A program made the translations under genes and the position numbers. The notes under the pieces were generated by a model. It was given only the letters and a program-made list of their open reading frames with translations. It had not been told where the DNA came from and ran no database searches. Shown here in pieces: positions 34,907 to 44,664 of a stretch of 64,000 nt of DNA. Where the stretch lies: NCBI RefSeq assembly GCF_008064665.1, contig NZ_VRZA01000002.1, positions 310,001-374,000 of the forward strand, read 5' to 3'. The first letter of the stretch is position 1; each line of letters starts with the position of its first letter. This stretch comes from Parahaliea maris. Lineage in GTDB: Bacteria; Pseudomonadota; Gammaproteobacteria; Pseudomonadales; Halieaceae.

Positions 34907-36103
34907 TTGACGCCCACGCACCGATACAGCCAGGTTCTTATATTGCCGGCCCTCGCGTGCCTCAGCGCACTGGCCGGCGCGGCCCCGGAGGGCCAGAACC
35001 GCTGGACTGAAGACGCCGTGCGACGTGCCGAGCACGCCAGGGGTGCCTATGCGCCCGATCTGATCGAGCCACTCAGCGACAGTGCCCGCTTTCACAGCGA
35101 AGCCGGTAAGCACAGCGATGCCATCAGCGATTACCAGCGAGCCCTGCACCTGACCCGCATCAACGGCGGGCTCTACAATGCCGGCCAGATCCCCCTGTTG
35201 CAGCAGCTGGCGGTGAGCCAGGAATCCCTCGGCCAGCTGCTGGAGGCCGACAGCACCCGGGATTACCTGTACCGGGTGCAACGCAATGTGTTGTCAGCCG
35301 ACCCTGCCGAAAGTGCCCGCGCCGCGCTGGTCCGGGCGCGCTGGAAGCGGAACCTGTACCGCGCCGGCGTTGGTCACGAGCCCTACCTGTGGCTGTTGCA
35401 GAGTCACCGCGCCCACGCTGAGGCCCTGGAGCTGCTGGGGCCGGATAATCCGGATTTCAGCGCGCGACTGGAGCACGTTTATGGCCGCATGGAAACCGAG
35501 TACCTGATTTCCCACTACCGGAATCCCCAGCAACGCGGCCTCAGTTTTTCCTCCCCCGGGTTTGCGGGAAGGGTAAGCCTCGACGCCGATGCCTTCCGCC
35601 TGCTCAAAAAGCACAACTACCGCAACGGGCGCAAGACGCTGCAGCAGGCCATCGATCTGTTGCAGAGTATCGACCCCTTGCCCCTCGAGGAACTGGCCCG
35701 GGTGCACATTGCCCTGGGCGACTGGCACCTCTGGTGGTTCCAGCACTCGAGCGCCCAGCACAGCTACCGCGATGCCTGGCGGCTGTGGGAAGGCGAGCGG
35801 GGTGCCGGCACCGCCGCCAGTGCGCTGTTTCCCGAGCCACGACTGCTGCCGGACGGACAGAAACTCGGCAGCGGCAGTGTGGGCGGGGAGGCCGGAGCTC
35901 ATGTGCGCTTCCGGGTTTCAAAGAAGGGAGAAGCCAGGGACATCGAAGTGCTGGAGCTTGCGGCGCCACCCGGCAGGGATAGCGATTTCGCCCGGGTGGT
36001 CGTGTTTAACCTGCTCAAGGAGTACCGCTTCCGGCCAGTGGTGCGCGCCGGTGAGGTGGTGACGGGCGAGCCGGTTGAACGTCGGTTTCGCTTCGACTAC
36101 TGA
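34907..36103 (+). CDS. Exported TPR protein with TonB-C-like terminal domain (paralogue 1)
   Basis: The protein has 398 residues with a TTG start at 34907 giving a signal peptide (residues 1-25, LSALAGAAPEG); the start is uncertain. The middle is TPR-like helical (AISDYQRALHLTRINGGLYN; LAVSQESLGQLLEADST). The C-terminal 80 residues (VRFRVSKKGEARDIEVLE; LLKEYRFRPVVRAGEVV) resemble the TonB C-terminal/energy-transducer fold. The protein aligns along most of its length with the gene at 40460 (KKHNYRNGRKTLQQAIDLLQ versus KKHNFRNGRMTMEQIIDVLE), so the two are paralogues flanking the phospholipase D and LssY_C genes. Function unknown; an envelope assembly role is plausible. Confidence 0.65.
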   Translation: MTPTHRYSQVLILPALACLSALAGAAPEGQNRWTEDAVRRAEHARGAYAPDLIEPLSDSARFHSEAGKHSDAISDYQRALHLTRINGGLYNAGQIPLLQQLAVSQESLGQLLEADSTRDYLYRVQRNVLSADPAESARAALVRARWKRNLYRAGVGHEPYLWLLQSHRAHAEALELLGPDNPDFSARLEHVYGRMETEYLISHYRNPQQRGLSFSSPGFAGRVSLDADAFRLLKKHNYRNGRKTLQQAIDLLQSIDPLPLEELARVHIALGDWHLWWFQHSSAQHSYRDAWRLWEGERGAGTAASALFPEPRLLPDGQKLGSGSVGGEAGAHVRFRVSKKGEARDIEVLELAAPPGRDSDFARVVVFNLLKEYRFRPVVRAGEVVTGEPVERRFRFDY

Positions 36104-36316
36104 GGGGAAGGGTGCGCGCGGGGTTTCCTTTGCAGATACTGCGATCCGGTCATAGGCAGGCCATGGAATCTGGTCTAGTCTGAGGGCTGGCTGGATCAGT
36201 ACCATCCGGCTGGCACGCAACCGCGGACCCTGTGTGAGGTGAGACTGTCGCCAGGAGATACCCCACGACGCTGCCGGGTTGCCGATGGACCGTGACAAAA
36301 CGCGCGAGGAGTGGCT
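36104..36316. other. Intergenic region before the phospholipase D gene
   Basis: About 210 bases with no credible gene, terminator or recognisable operator. It presumably holds the promoter of the phospholipase D-like gene, but I cannot point to boxes. Confidence 0.4.
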
Positions 36317-37909
36317 GTGAACAACAGTGGAAAGTACCGGGCAGGGTGGGCGACACGGAGTTTCATGAAGAGCTCCCACGGACGTGGACGGTTGCTGCTG
36401 GGATTGCTGCTCATTGGATTGCTGGGGGCCTGCACGCAGGCTACGATCGAGGTTGAAGGCGAACGTCCCCCCGCCAGCTTTGCCCTGGAGCCGGCAAGCA
36501 CCGGGCTGCTGGCCGAAATTGCCGAGGGCATCACCGCCGGGCACGGCGAGGAGGCGTCCGGTTTTCGCATTCTGGACTCCAGCCACTCGGGACTCTACTG
36601 GCGCCTGGCCCTGATCGACTCCGCAACCACCTCGCTGGAGATACAGACCTATCTCTGGTACCCCGATGCCAGTGGCCGCCTGTTGCTGGAGCGGGTGGTG
36701 GCCGCTGCCCGCAGGGGGGTGCGGGTTCGCCTGATCCTCGACGATCTCCTGTTGCAGGGGCAGGACCAGCTGATCGCCAACCTGCAGGCGCAGGACAATA
36801 TCGAGTTTCGCATTTTCAATCCCTGGAGCCAGCGCGACAGCCTGCTGGATCGGGCCGGCGAGATGATCGCCGAATTGGAGCGGCTCAATACCCGCATGCA
36901 CGACAAGTTGCTGATCGCCGACGGGCGCGCGGCCGTGATCGGCGGCCGCAACGTGGGGGACCACTATTTTGGCCTCAACGAGATCTATAATTTCCACGAC
37001 ACGGACCTGTTGGGCATCGGTCATATCGGCGTGCAGGCCAACGCCATGTTCGACAAGTTCTGGAACAGTGACTGGGTGGTGTCAGCCGGTAACCTGTCAA
37101 CTGCTCCGGACCCGGAGGTCGCGTATGAGCAATGGCAGGACCTCGTTGCCCGGAACGTCACATCGCCCGTGCTGGAAGCCTTTCCGCGACGGGTGAAGGA
37201 CTGGTCCGGCGAGTTGCGCAGGGAGGCCAAAGACCTGCGGATCGGCCGCAGTAAACTGGTCTACGACGAGACGGCCACCGAGCAGATCAGCCAGAATGTG
37301 CTGTCCCAGATATTCAACTTTTTCAGCCTGGCCCAGCGCGAGCTGCTGATCATGAACGCCTACGTGATTCCGTCCGAGAAGGTCATCACCTTTATGCAGG
37401 AGCTCACTGACCGCGGCGTCAAAACGCGGCTGCTGACCAATTCCCTGGCCTCCCACGATGTACCGGCCGTTAACAGCCACTACGAACCCTGGCGGGATGA
37501 TTTCCTCGAAGCCGGCATCGACCTGTACGAGCTGCGCTCGGACCCGGCCATCGCCGCCACCGTGGTTGATGTGGCGCCGGTGCAGGCGGAATTCACTGGC
37601 CTGCACAGCAAGACGGCGGTGGTGGACCGACGTTATGTGTTCATTGGCTCGATGAACTTTGATCCGCGCTCGGCCAGGATCAATACCGAGATGGGCGCCT
37701 TCGTTGATTCGCCCGCATTGGCGGAGGATATGGCGGCCATCATCGAGCGGGACATGGCGCCGGAAAATGCCTGGCGAGTGCAACTGGATGCTGAAGGTGA
37801 GCTGTACTGGCAAAACAGCGAGGAGACGGTGACCCGGCAACCGGCGCGCAATGGCATGCAGCGGGTGATGAACCTGTTGATGAAACTCGGACCAGAGGAT
37901 CAGTACTGA
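36317..37909 (+). CDS. Phospholipase D-family lipoprotein (cardiolipin-synthase-like)
   Basis: The protein has about 530 residues from GTG 36317, which lies six bases after GAGGA; ATG 36365 is an alternative start that also gives a good signal peptide. The lipobox LLGAC ends the hydrophobic segment, so it is a lipoprotein. Two HKD motifs of the PLD superfamily are intact: RMHDKLLIADGRAAVIGGRN and LHSKTAVVDRRYVFIGSMNF. Such proteins hydrolyse or transfer phosphatidyl groups. A toxin/nuclease function cannot be excluded by sequence, but the membrane location fits a lipid role. The LssY_C gene follows after six bases. Confidence 0.85.
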   Translation: MNNSGKYRAGWATRSFMKSSHGRGRLLLGLLLIGLLGACTQATIEVEGERPPASFALEPASTGLLAEIAEGITAGHGEEASGFRILDSSHSGLYWRLALIDSATTSLEIQTYLWYPDASGRLLLERVVAAARRGVRVRLILDDLLLQGQDQLIANLQAQDNIEFRIFNPWSQRDSLLDRAGEMIAELERLNTRMHDKLLIADGRAAVIGGRNVGDHYFGLNEIYNFHDTDLLGIGHIGVQANAMFDKFWNSDWVVSAGNLSTAPDPEVAYEQWQDLVARNVTSPVLEAFPRRVKDWSGELRREAKDLRIGRSKLVYDETATEQISQNVLSQIFNFFSLAQRELLIMNAYVIPSEKVITFMQELTDRGVKTRLLTNSLASHDVPAVNSHYEPWRDDFLEAGIDLYELRSDPAIAATVVDVAPVQAEFTGLHSKTAVVDRRYVFIGSMNFDPRSARINTEMGAFVDSPALAEDMAAIIERDMAPENAWRVQLDAEGELYWQNSEETVTRQPARNGMQRVMNLLMKLGPEDQY

Positions 37910-37914
37910 GCGCT

Positions 37915-40401
37915 ATGGGCGGCCATGCCGGAGGGCGGTACCTGTCGCTTGGCAAACCGCTGTTGTCCCGAGTGCTCCTGGTACTGCTGGCCCTGGGGTT
38001 GGCCGCCTGTGGCACCCAGTCCTACATTCCCAGGTCACTGGATAACGCGGATTTCCTGCAGCGTGGCCTGAGTCAGAATGACGGCCCGGTGCGGGTCGGG
38101 GCCGCGGTTCCCGACGCCGAAGAAACCCTGCAACTGACGGGCCTGGATCTCTACGACCAGGGTATACAGCCGGTCTGGCTGCGGGTGGAGAATACGGGAA
38201 CGGAGCCCCTGCGGATCGCCCTGAGCAGCATCGACCGGGAGTATTTCTCCCCCATCGAAGTAGCCTACATGAACCGTGGCGCCTACAGTAGCAAGGGCTA
38301 TACCGCCATGGAAAGGTGGTTTCATGAGCACGGGCTTGAGCGTACGGTGCCACCGGGACAGTCCCGGGAGGGGTTCGTGTTCACCCACCGGATGCCCGGT
38401 ACCAAGGCTTTCAACCTGGATATCTACGGTAATCAGCAAGCCTATAACTTCACGTTTTTCCTGCCGCTGCCGGGGTTCGCCGCCGACTACACCGAAGTCG
38501 ATTTCACGACACTCTATGCCCCGGACTCCATCCGGCAGCTTGATCGTTCAAGCCTGAGACACTGGCTCGAGAATGAGCTGTCCTGTTGCGCGACGGGGCC
38601 TGAAGGCGTTGGCGATGGCGGGCCCTTGAATGTGGCCCTGGTGGCGAGCCCGCTGGCGCTGCGCAGGGCACTGTTTCGCGGTGGTTGGTGGGAGTCCCGG
38701 GCCGATGATCCGACTACCCGGCGGGCCCGCGAACACCACTACCGCGGCCGCCCCCCGGATGCCATTTTCACGCTGAACCGGATGGACAGCAACGAGCGGC
38801 TGCAGCTGCACCTGTGGCTCGCGCCATTAACGGTTGAGGGTGAACCTGGATGGGTGGGGCAGGTCCTGTACCGGCGGGTGCGCTCGGGGCTCGAGGCCCT
38901 GTCCGGGCTGGAGAACTACCTGGACAGCGGGTGGCGATTGCGTCTGTTTGCCAGGGAGAGCGTGGAATCCGACGTGGACAACGCCCATCGCTACCTGGTC
39001 CAGAACCTGTGGTACAACCAGAGCCTGCGCTCTATCGGCTTCCTCGGCGGGGCGGGGGAGTCCAGTTCCGAGGCGCCGCGAACTACCTTCGACGGCTTTC
39101 CCTACGTGACCGAGGGGTTTCGCGCGGTCATGTTTCTTTCCGAGCAACCGGTGGCGATGAGCGAAACGACCCTGATCTACCAATCCTCCCGGCGCCGTGA
39201 GTTGTTACAGGGTGACCCGGTGCCGCCGCCGAATGACCGCCTGCACCGCCTGCAACAGGGCAACCTGACCATTACCTCGGCGGTACCGAGCGCCCGGGAG
39301 GCAAAAGCGATCTTCGGTGTGGATCTCTACCGGCGCAACATCCAGCCGGTCTGGCTAAAGGTCGAAAGCAGCAGTGATCGCGACCTGGTGTTGACGCCCT
39401 ACGGCCTCGATCCGGCCTATTTCAGTCCGCGGGAATCGGCCCAACGATTGCGGGGCAACGCGGTGGACGACAGCTCTGTTTCCAGTACCGCATTCGAAAA
39501 ACGGGCGATCAACCACTTGCAACTGCCGCCCCACAGCAGCCACTCGGGCTATATTTTTACCCGCGTGGACGAGGGCACCAAATCCTTCAATGTCGACGTG
39601 GTGGGTGATGGCGAACCCTACCTGATGACCTTCGTGGTGCCGGTACCGGGACTCAAGCTGGACCATTACTCCCGCGACTTCGCCGGGCTGTACCCTGCGG
39701 AGGAGTTGCAGGATGTGGACTTACCGGGCCTGGCCGCAGCCCTCGACCAGTTGCCCTGCTGCGTTCGCGATGCCAGTGACAAGGATGACGGCGACCCGCT
39801 CAACCTGGTGCTTGTCGGCGGGATCGATGACCTGTATTACGCTTTCCTGCGCGCGGGCTGGGATGAAACCGAGACCATCTACGCCACGTCCCTGTGGAAG
39901 ACTGGCCTGTCGGCCCTGTCGGGTGGACGCTACCGCTATTCCCCGGTCAGCGCCCTCTACGTGTTTGGCCGGGCACAGGATGCGGCCTTCCAGCGCGCTC
40001 GCAGCAGTATTCACGAACGCAATCACTTTCGCATCTGGCTGACGCCCCTGAGAGTGGAGGGCAAGCCGGTGTGGATTGGCCAGATCAGTCGCGACATTGG
40101 CGTTCATTTCACCTGGCGTACCATCACCACCCACAAGATCGACCCGGATGTCGACGAGACCCGGGAGTACCTGCTGGAGAATCTGGCCTACGCCCAGGCC
40201 GTCAAGCGCTTCGGCTATGTGGAGGGCGTGGGGCGGGCGGACTACGGTGAGCCGCGGGGTAACCTCACCGGTGATCCCTACTTCACCGATGGCCGGCGGA
40301 TACTGCTCTGGCTCAGCCGCGAGCAGACGGCCATCGACAACATCGACGTACTCGGCTTCCTTCGCCCGGACGCTCCCCCCGCCTTGCCGCTTTCGCCTTA
40401 G
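37915..40401 (+). CDS. Lipoprotein with tandem LssY_C-like domains
   Basis: The protein has 828 residues. An N-terminal hydrophobic segment ends LGLAACGTQ, a lipobox. The chain consists of two homologous halves (about residues 60-410 and 430-820). Each half has an Ig-like part (LTGLDLYDQGIQPVWLRVEN; VDLYRRNIQPVWLKVES), then a TKxFN(L/V)D(I/V)xG segment, then the LssY C-terminal domain (GPLNVALVASPLALRRALFR; DPLNLVLVGGIDDLYYAFLR). Tandem LssY_C in one chain is not something I recall as usual. Function unknown. It is linked to the phospholipase D lipoprotein and the paralogous TPR proteins. Confidence 0.7.
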   Translation: MGGHAGGRYLSLGKPLLSRVLLVLLALGLAACGTQSYIPRSLDNADFLQRGLSQNDGPVRVGAAVPDAEETLQLTGLDLYDQGIQPVWLRVENTGTEPLRIALSSIDREYFSPIEVAYMNRGAYSSKGYTAMERWFHEHGLERTVPPGQSREGFVFTHRMPGTKAFNLDIYGNQQAYNFTFFLPLPGFAADYTEVDFTTLYAPDSIRQLDRSSLRHWLENELSCCATGPEGVGDGGPLNVALVASPLALRRALFRGGWWESRADDPTTRRAREHHYRGRPPDAIFTLNRMDSNERLQLHLWLAPLTVEGEPGWVGQVLYRRVRSGLEALSGLENYLDSGWRLRLFARESVESDVDNAHRYLVQNLWYNQSLRSIGFLGGAGESSSEAPRTTFDGFPYVTEGFRAVMFLSEQPVAMSETTLIYQSSRRRELLQGDPVPPPNDRLHRLQQGNLTITSAVPSAREAKAIFGVDLYRRNIQPVWLKVESSSDRDLVLTPYGLDPAYFSPRESAQRLRGNAVDDSSVSSTAFEKRAINHLQLPPHSSHSGYIFTRVDEGTKSFNVDVVGDGEPYLMTFVVPVPGLKLDHYSRDFAGLYPAEELQDVDLPGLAAALDQLPCCVRDASDKDDGDPLNLVLVGGIDDLYYAFLRAGWDETETIYATSLWKTGLSALSGGRYRYSPVSALYVFGRAQDAAFQRARSSIHERNHFRIWLTPLRVEGKPVWIGQISRDIGVHFTWRTITTHKIDPDVDETREYLLENLAYAQAVKRFGYVEGVGRADYGEPRGNLTGDPYFTDGRRILLWLSREQTAIDNIDVLGFLRPDAPPALPLSP

Positions 40402-40459
40402 CCCGGATTCTGGTCTACTCTAGTTCAGTGTCCGCGCGCCCGGGGGCGCAGGGGGAGCA

Positions 40460-41782
40460 TTGCGAGTCCGTGCCTATCTCATCCAGCTGAGTCTGCTGAC
40501 AGCGCTGCTGCCGGCCACGGTCACGCATGCCGCCCACCCCAATAATTCCATCGCCCCCAAACCCCCTCCGCCCACCCGTTACGGCCTGACCATCAAGCGC
40601 GCCGACGACGAGCGCTTCGCGCCCTTTGTTCCCGACCAGTCACTCAACCAGGCCCCTCGCGGCCCCTACCTCGCCATGGTCGAGTCGGCGGAACTGGCTG
40701 CCGGACCCTATTCCCCCGACCTGGTGGAGCCCCTGCACACCCTGGGGCAGAGCCTGCAGGCCGCCGGCCGCTACAACGAGGCCATTCGCCACTACCGGCG
40801 AGCGCTGCACCTGCTGCGGGTGAACCAGGGCCTGTACGACCCGGCACAGCTCCCCCTGCTGGAGGCTCTCGCCGAGAGCCTGGTGGCACTGGGTGACCTG
40901 CCCCAGGCCGACCGTACCCACGATTACCTGTTCCGGGTACAGCAGGCCACCTACGCCGCGGACAGCACCGAATTGCTGCAGGCGGCGTCCCGACATGCAG
41001 AGTGGAAGCGCTCGACCTACCTGGCCGGCTACGGCTTCGACACCTTCCGCCGCCTGGTGGAGATGCACCGCACCCATGACGACGTCGCCGATGCCCTGGC
41101 GGAAACCGACCCTTATGACGCCTCCCGCTTACCGCACCTGTATCGACGGATGCGCGCGGAATACCTGGTGTCGCGCTACGAGGGCGAGCAGGACCCGGTG
41201 TTCAGTGTGCGGGGGTCTGGTGTCAGTGGTGAGCGCTACGCTGTCAGCACGGACCTCGACTTCGAGGACTTCCGCCTGCTCAAGAAACACAACTTCCGCA
41301 ATGGCCGGATGACCATGGAGCAGATCATCGATGTGCTCGAGCACCGGCAGGACACGGCCCCGGAGGACCTGGTCAGAGCCCATGTGGCACTCGGCGACTG
41401 GTTCATGTGGTGGGACCAACCCGCCCGTGCCATCGGCTCCTACGAATCGGCCTGGGCCGCGATGGACCCCCATGGCGGCGGCGCTCCCGTGCTGTTTGAG
41501 GAGCCCGTCGAGTTGCCCGCCGACAAGGTGTTCCAGCCCACGCTGCCGGCGGTGGAAGGGGGCTTCAATGCCCGCGCCAGGGTTCGCTTCGATGTATCGC
41601 GCCTGGGCCAGGTACGTAACATCGAGTTCCTCGAGGTGGAAACGGAACAGGAAGAGAAGCGCGAAACCGCCCGACTCGCCCTCTATCGCCTGCTCCATGA
41701 TTTCCGCTTCCGTCCCATCCTGCGCGACGGCGAGGCGGTGGCCGCGCGGGGTATCGAACGCGAGTACCGGTTCGAGTACTGA
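40460..41782 (+). CDS. Exported TPR protein with TonB-C-like terminal domain (paralogue 2)
   Basis: The protein has 440 residues from TTG 40460, just after GGGGGAG; the start gives a signal peptide ending near THAAHP. It is a paralogue of the gene at 34907: matching segments are AIRHYRRALHLLRVNQGLYD, KKHNFRNGRMTMEQIIDVLE, VHLHVALGDW-type VRAHVALGDWFMWWDQ and the C-terminal VRFDVSRLGQVRNIEFLE ... LLHDFRFRPILRDGEAV. Same role as its partner is expected, with different partners or timing. It is the last gene of the surface cluster; the flavin oxidase follows 41 bases downstream. Confidence 0.65.
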   Translation: MRVRAYLIQLSLLTALLPATVTHAAHPNNSIAPKPPPPTRYGLTIKRADDERFAPFVPDQSLNQAPRGPYLAMVESAELAAGPYSPDLVEPLHTLGQSLQAAGRYNEAIRHYRRALHLLRVNQGLYDPAQLPLLEALAESLVALGDLPQADRTHDYLFRVQQATYAADSTELLQAASRHAEWKRSTYLAGYGFDTFRRLVEMHRTHDDVADALAETDPYDASRLPHLYRRMRAEYLVSRYEGEQDPVFSVRGSGVSGERYAVSTDLDFEDFRLLKKHNFRNGRMTMEQIIDVLEHRQDTAPEDLVRAHVALGDWFMWWDQPARAIGSYESAWAAMDPHGGGAPVLFEEPVELPADKVFQPTLPAVEGGFNARARVRFDVSRLGQVRNIEFLEVETEQEEKRETARLALYRLLHDFRFRPILRDGEAVAARGIEREYRFEY

Positions 41783-41823
41783 CCACAAAACGGATACCAC
41801 ACCAATATCAGGGAGAAGATTTA

Positions 41824-43332
41824 ATGCATCGTCGTCAATTTGTCGGGGCGGGCGTGGGCCTGCTGTTGGCCGGGTACACCTTGCCTTCAAGAGCACTTAC
41901 CGCAGTGTACGCCGGGCTACAATCGGTGGACTCAGATATCCAGGCCCTTACCCTGGACGACCGCCAACAGATTATTCCCAGAGCTGCCGTGCAGGAGTTG
42001 GCCGACAGCCTGCGCGGCCGTCTGCTGCTCCCCGGAAAGACTGGCTATGAACTCGCCCGCCAGGTGCTCAACCCCGCTATCGACAAACACCCGGCCCTGA
42101 TCGTCCAGCCAACCGGACCGGCCGACGTGCAGTCCGCCGTGCAGTTTGCCGGCGCCAACAACCTGGTGATCGCGGTCAAATGCGGCGGGCACAGTTTTTC
42201 CGGCAAATCCACCTGCGATGGCGGCCTGCTGATCGACCTTTCCCGTTACCGCAATGTGCACGTAGACAGCGAGCGCCGGCTGGCCTATGTCACCGGGGGG
42301 AGTCTGTTGGGCGCGCTGGACCACGAGACCCTGGCCCGCGGCCTGGTCACCACAGCAGGTACGGTCTCTCACACCGGAGTAGGGGGGCTGGCTACCGGCG
42401 GCGGATTTGGCCGGGTTGGGCGTCGATTCGGTCTGGCGCTGGACAACATCCACGCGGTGGACGTTGTTGGCGCCGACGGCCAGTTACGCCATGCCAGTGC
42501 CGAGGAAAACCCGGACCTGTACTGGGGAGTGCGCGGCGGCGGCGGCAACTTTGGTGTGGTGACCAACTTTGAATTTCACTTGCATCCGATGCAGCGCAAG
42601 GTCATCGGTGGAAAACTGATGTACAGCATGGACAAGGCCCGGGCCCTGCTGGAAACCTATGCCGAACATTCCCCGCGGATGCCGGACGAGATGTATATCG
42701 ATTGCGGTGTGGCCTACCCGCCCGGCGGCAGCGCGGGCTTTGCCAATCTGGATATCTGCTACAGCGGGCCGCCGGCGGACTATGAGAAGTACATGCGACC
42801 CTTTGCGTCGTTGGGCGAGCCACTGCAGAACGGCGTTCGCGAGGTTGACTACGTAGCCCTGCAGCGCAGCGGTGACTTCTCCGACCCGCGGGCGATGGTG
42901 TCCTATGTGAAGGACGGTTTCCTGGATGGTATTCCGCAAGCCATGGTGAACGATATTCTGGAAGGACTGGAAGCCGATCCAGGGCGCTTCACCCAGTTCT
43001 ATTTCCAGCACGCGGGTGGTGCTATCGGCCGGGTGGAGCCGGGCGATACTGCCTTCGTCCAGCGTTATGTGACCCACGACGCCATGGTCATTCTGGCCTG
43101 GCCCCCCACCGCTGATTCCGACAAACATGTCGCCTACATCCGCGACTACTGGGGCCAGTTGGAACCCTACACCCGCGGTTTCTACACCAACGTCGAAGAC
43201 AGTGCCCGGCTGGTGCAAATGCAGAGCAATTTCGAGGGCAACTTCCAGCGTCTGGTGTCGCTCAAGGATCGCTATGACCCCCGCAACCTGTTCCGCCTGA
43301 ACGCGAATATCAAGCCTTCGGCTATGGGTTGA
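41824..43332 (+). CDS. Tat-exported FAD-linked oxidase (berberine-bridge-like)
   Basis: The protein has 502 residues, starting MHRRQFVGAGVGLLLAG, a twin-arginine-type signal. FAD-binding PCMH domain: ALIVQPTGPADVQSAVQFAG, then CGGHSFSGKSTC with the His that would carry covalent FAD. The second attachment Cys of bicovalent BBE enzymes is replaced (GVGGLATGGGFGRVGRRFGL has Gly). The C-terminal berberine-bridge segment is RNLFRLNANIKP. It oxidises an alcohol, sugar or related substrate using oxygen, probably in the periplasm; the substrate is unknown. A GAATGCCTGC/GCAGGCATTC hairpin lies 11 bases after its stop. Confidence 0.87.
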   Translation: MHRRQFVGAGVGLLLAGYTLPSRALTAVYAGLQSVDSDIQALTLDDRQQIIPRAAVQELADSLRGRLLLPGKTGYELARQVLNPAIDKHPALIVQPTGPADVQSAVQFAGANNLVIAVKCGGHSFSGKSTCDGGLLIDLSRYRNVHVDSERRLAYVTGGSLLGALDHETLARGLVTTAGTVSHTGVGGLATGGGFGRVGRRFGLALDNIHAVDVVGADGQLRHASAEENPDLYWGVRGGGGNFGVVTNFEFHLHPMQRKVIGGKLMYSMDKARALLETYAEHSPRMPDEMYIDCGVAYPPGGSAGFANLDICYSGPPADYEKYMRPFASLGEPLQNGVREVDYVALQRSGDFSDPRAMVSYVKDGFLDGIPQAMVNDILEGLEADPGRFTQFYFQHAGGAIGRVEPGDTAFVQRYVTHDAMVILAWPPTADSDKHVAYIRDYWGQLEPYTRGFYTNVEDSARLVQMQSNFEGNFQRLVSLKDRYDPRNLFRLNANIKPSAMG

Positions 43333-43343
43333 AGCCTCCCCCT

Positions 43344-43371
43344 GAATGCCTGCTGTGAACGGCAGGCATTC
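43344..43371 (+). terminator. Hairpin after the flavin oxidase gene
   Basis: A perfect 10-bp stem GAATGCCTGC/GCAGGCATTC encloses an 8-base loop. No T run follows, so termination would need Rho, or the hairpin protects the 3' end. Confidence 0.5.
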
Positions 43372-43503
43372 GGCAGGTATGTGGTCACCGGTTCAGTTTG
43401 CTATACACTCGTACAGTCACTTTTTCGCCTCGCTTGTGGCGGGGCGGAACGTGGCCCATGCTGCCGAGCGAGTTCGACAATAACAATCAACCGGAGGCTG
43501 ACA

Positions 43504-44631
43504 ATGCTGACCCGCCTGGATGACTACCCGATTCACCAGACCGCCGAACCGATTGCCCGGACTGCCAGCAGTGACCGTTACACCTACGATCGCTACTGGT
43601 ACAACGGCCACGACCGGGAGGGCAGTTTCTACTTCGGTGTGGTGCTCTGCCGTTATCCCAACCTCGGCATCATGGATTGCAGCCTGAGTGTGGCGCTCGA
43701 CGGTCGGCAGTACGCGTTTCACGGTTCCCGTCGGGCGCCGGTAGAACCGACCGAGACTGAAGTGGGCCCCTTCAAGCTGGAAATCCTCGAGCCCATGGGG
43801 CGGCACCGGGTGACCATTACGGAAAACGATACCGGCATCTCCTGCGACCTGGTATTCACCCCGCGGACCGCCTGTATCGAGGAGGGGCGCCAGACCCTGC
43901 GCAATGAGCGTCACATGATCATGGACGCCACCCGCCTGGATCAGTTTGGCAAGTGGGAAGGCTGGATTCGTCTCGACGGTCGCGAGCTGGCCGTTGGCGG
44001 TGAGGCGACACTGGGTCTCAAGGATCGCTCCTGGGGTATTCGCCCGGTCGGGGAGGCCTATCCCGGAGGTGCTCCGATCTCCTCTTTCGAGGCCACCCAT
44101 TTCTGCTGGCTGCCCGTTCACTGGGAAAATCGTTGCACCCTGGCGAGCTGGTTCGAGGATGCCGCCGGGCACCAGTGGCACACGGACCAGTGCATCCTTC
44201 CCCGCTACGCCAGCATGAGTGACATTCCGGGAACCACCGACCCGGCTGCCTCGGTGTGGCACGGCAATGTCGGACACGCCCTGGAACTGATCCCCGGGAC
44301 CCGGCGGGCCAGCTCGGCCGTGGTAACGATGAACGACAGGGGCGGGGAGTCACTGGAGATAAAGGTCGAACCGCTACTGTTACACCGGATGAAAGGCCTG
44401 GGCTACCAGCACCCGGAGTGGGGCCACGGCAAGTGGCACGGGGAGCTGGTCATTGCCGGAGAGAGCTGGGATGAGGCCGACCTCGACCCGCTGGCACTGG
44501 AGAACATTCACGTGCAGCAGGTGATACGTGCCACCTGTAACGGCGAGGTGGGATACGGTGTGCTGGAGCAGCTGCACATCGGCGCCTCCGCCAGCTACGG
44601 CTTCAAGGACTGGTTCGACGGCGCCAGTTGA
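43504..44631 (+). CDS. Beta-rich protein of the DUF7064/7065-like type
   Basis: The protein has 375 residues from ATG 43504, after CCGGAGG; the frame extends to 43381 in the intergenic region. No signal peptide. It is beta-rich with many aromatic motifs (YDRYWYNGHDREGSFYFGVV; ATHFCWLPVHWENRCTLASW; GLGYQHPEWGHGKWHGELV), recalling the cytosolic proteins found beside steroid, terpene and aromatic degradation genes in actinobacteria and marine gammaproteobacteria, annotated only as DUF7064/7065. The enzymatic role is unknown. It may belong with the oxygenase-type genes further right. Confidence 0.5.
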   Translation: MLTRLDDYPIHQTAEPIARTASSDRYTYDRYWYNGHDREGSFYFGVVLCRYPNLGIMDCSLSVALDGRQYAFHGSRRAPVEPTETEVGPFKLEILEPMGRHRVTITENDTGISCDLVFTPRTACIEEGRQTLRNERHMIMDATRLDQFGKWEGWIRLDGRELAVGGEATLGLKDRSWGIRPVGEAYPGGAPISSFEATHFCWLPVHWENRCTLASWFEDAAGHQWHTDQCILPRYASMSDIPGTTDPAASVWHGNVGHALELIPGTRRASSAVVTMNDRGGESLEIKVEPLLLHRMKGLGYQHPEWGHGKWHGELVIAGESWDEADLDPLALENIHVQQVIRATCNGEVGYGVLEQLHIGASASYGFKDWFDGAS

Positions 44632-44664
44632 GGCGGGTTTGCACCCGCCCAATCCCTTCAGCGG

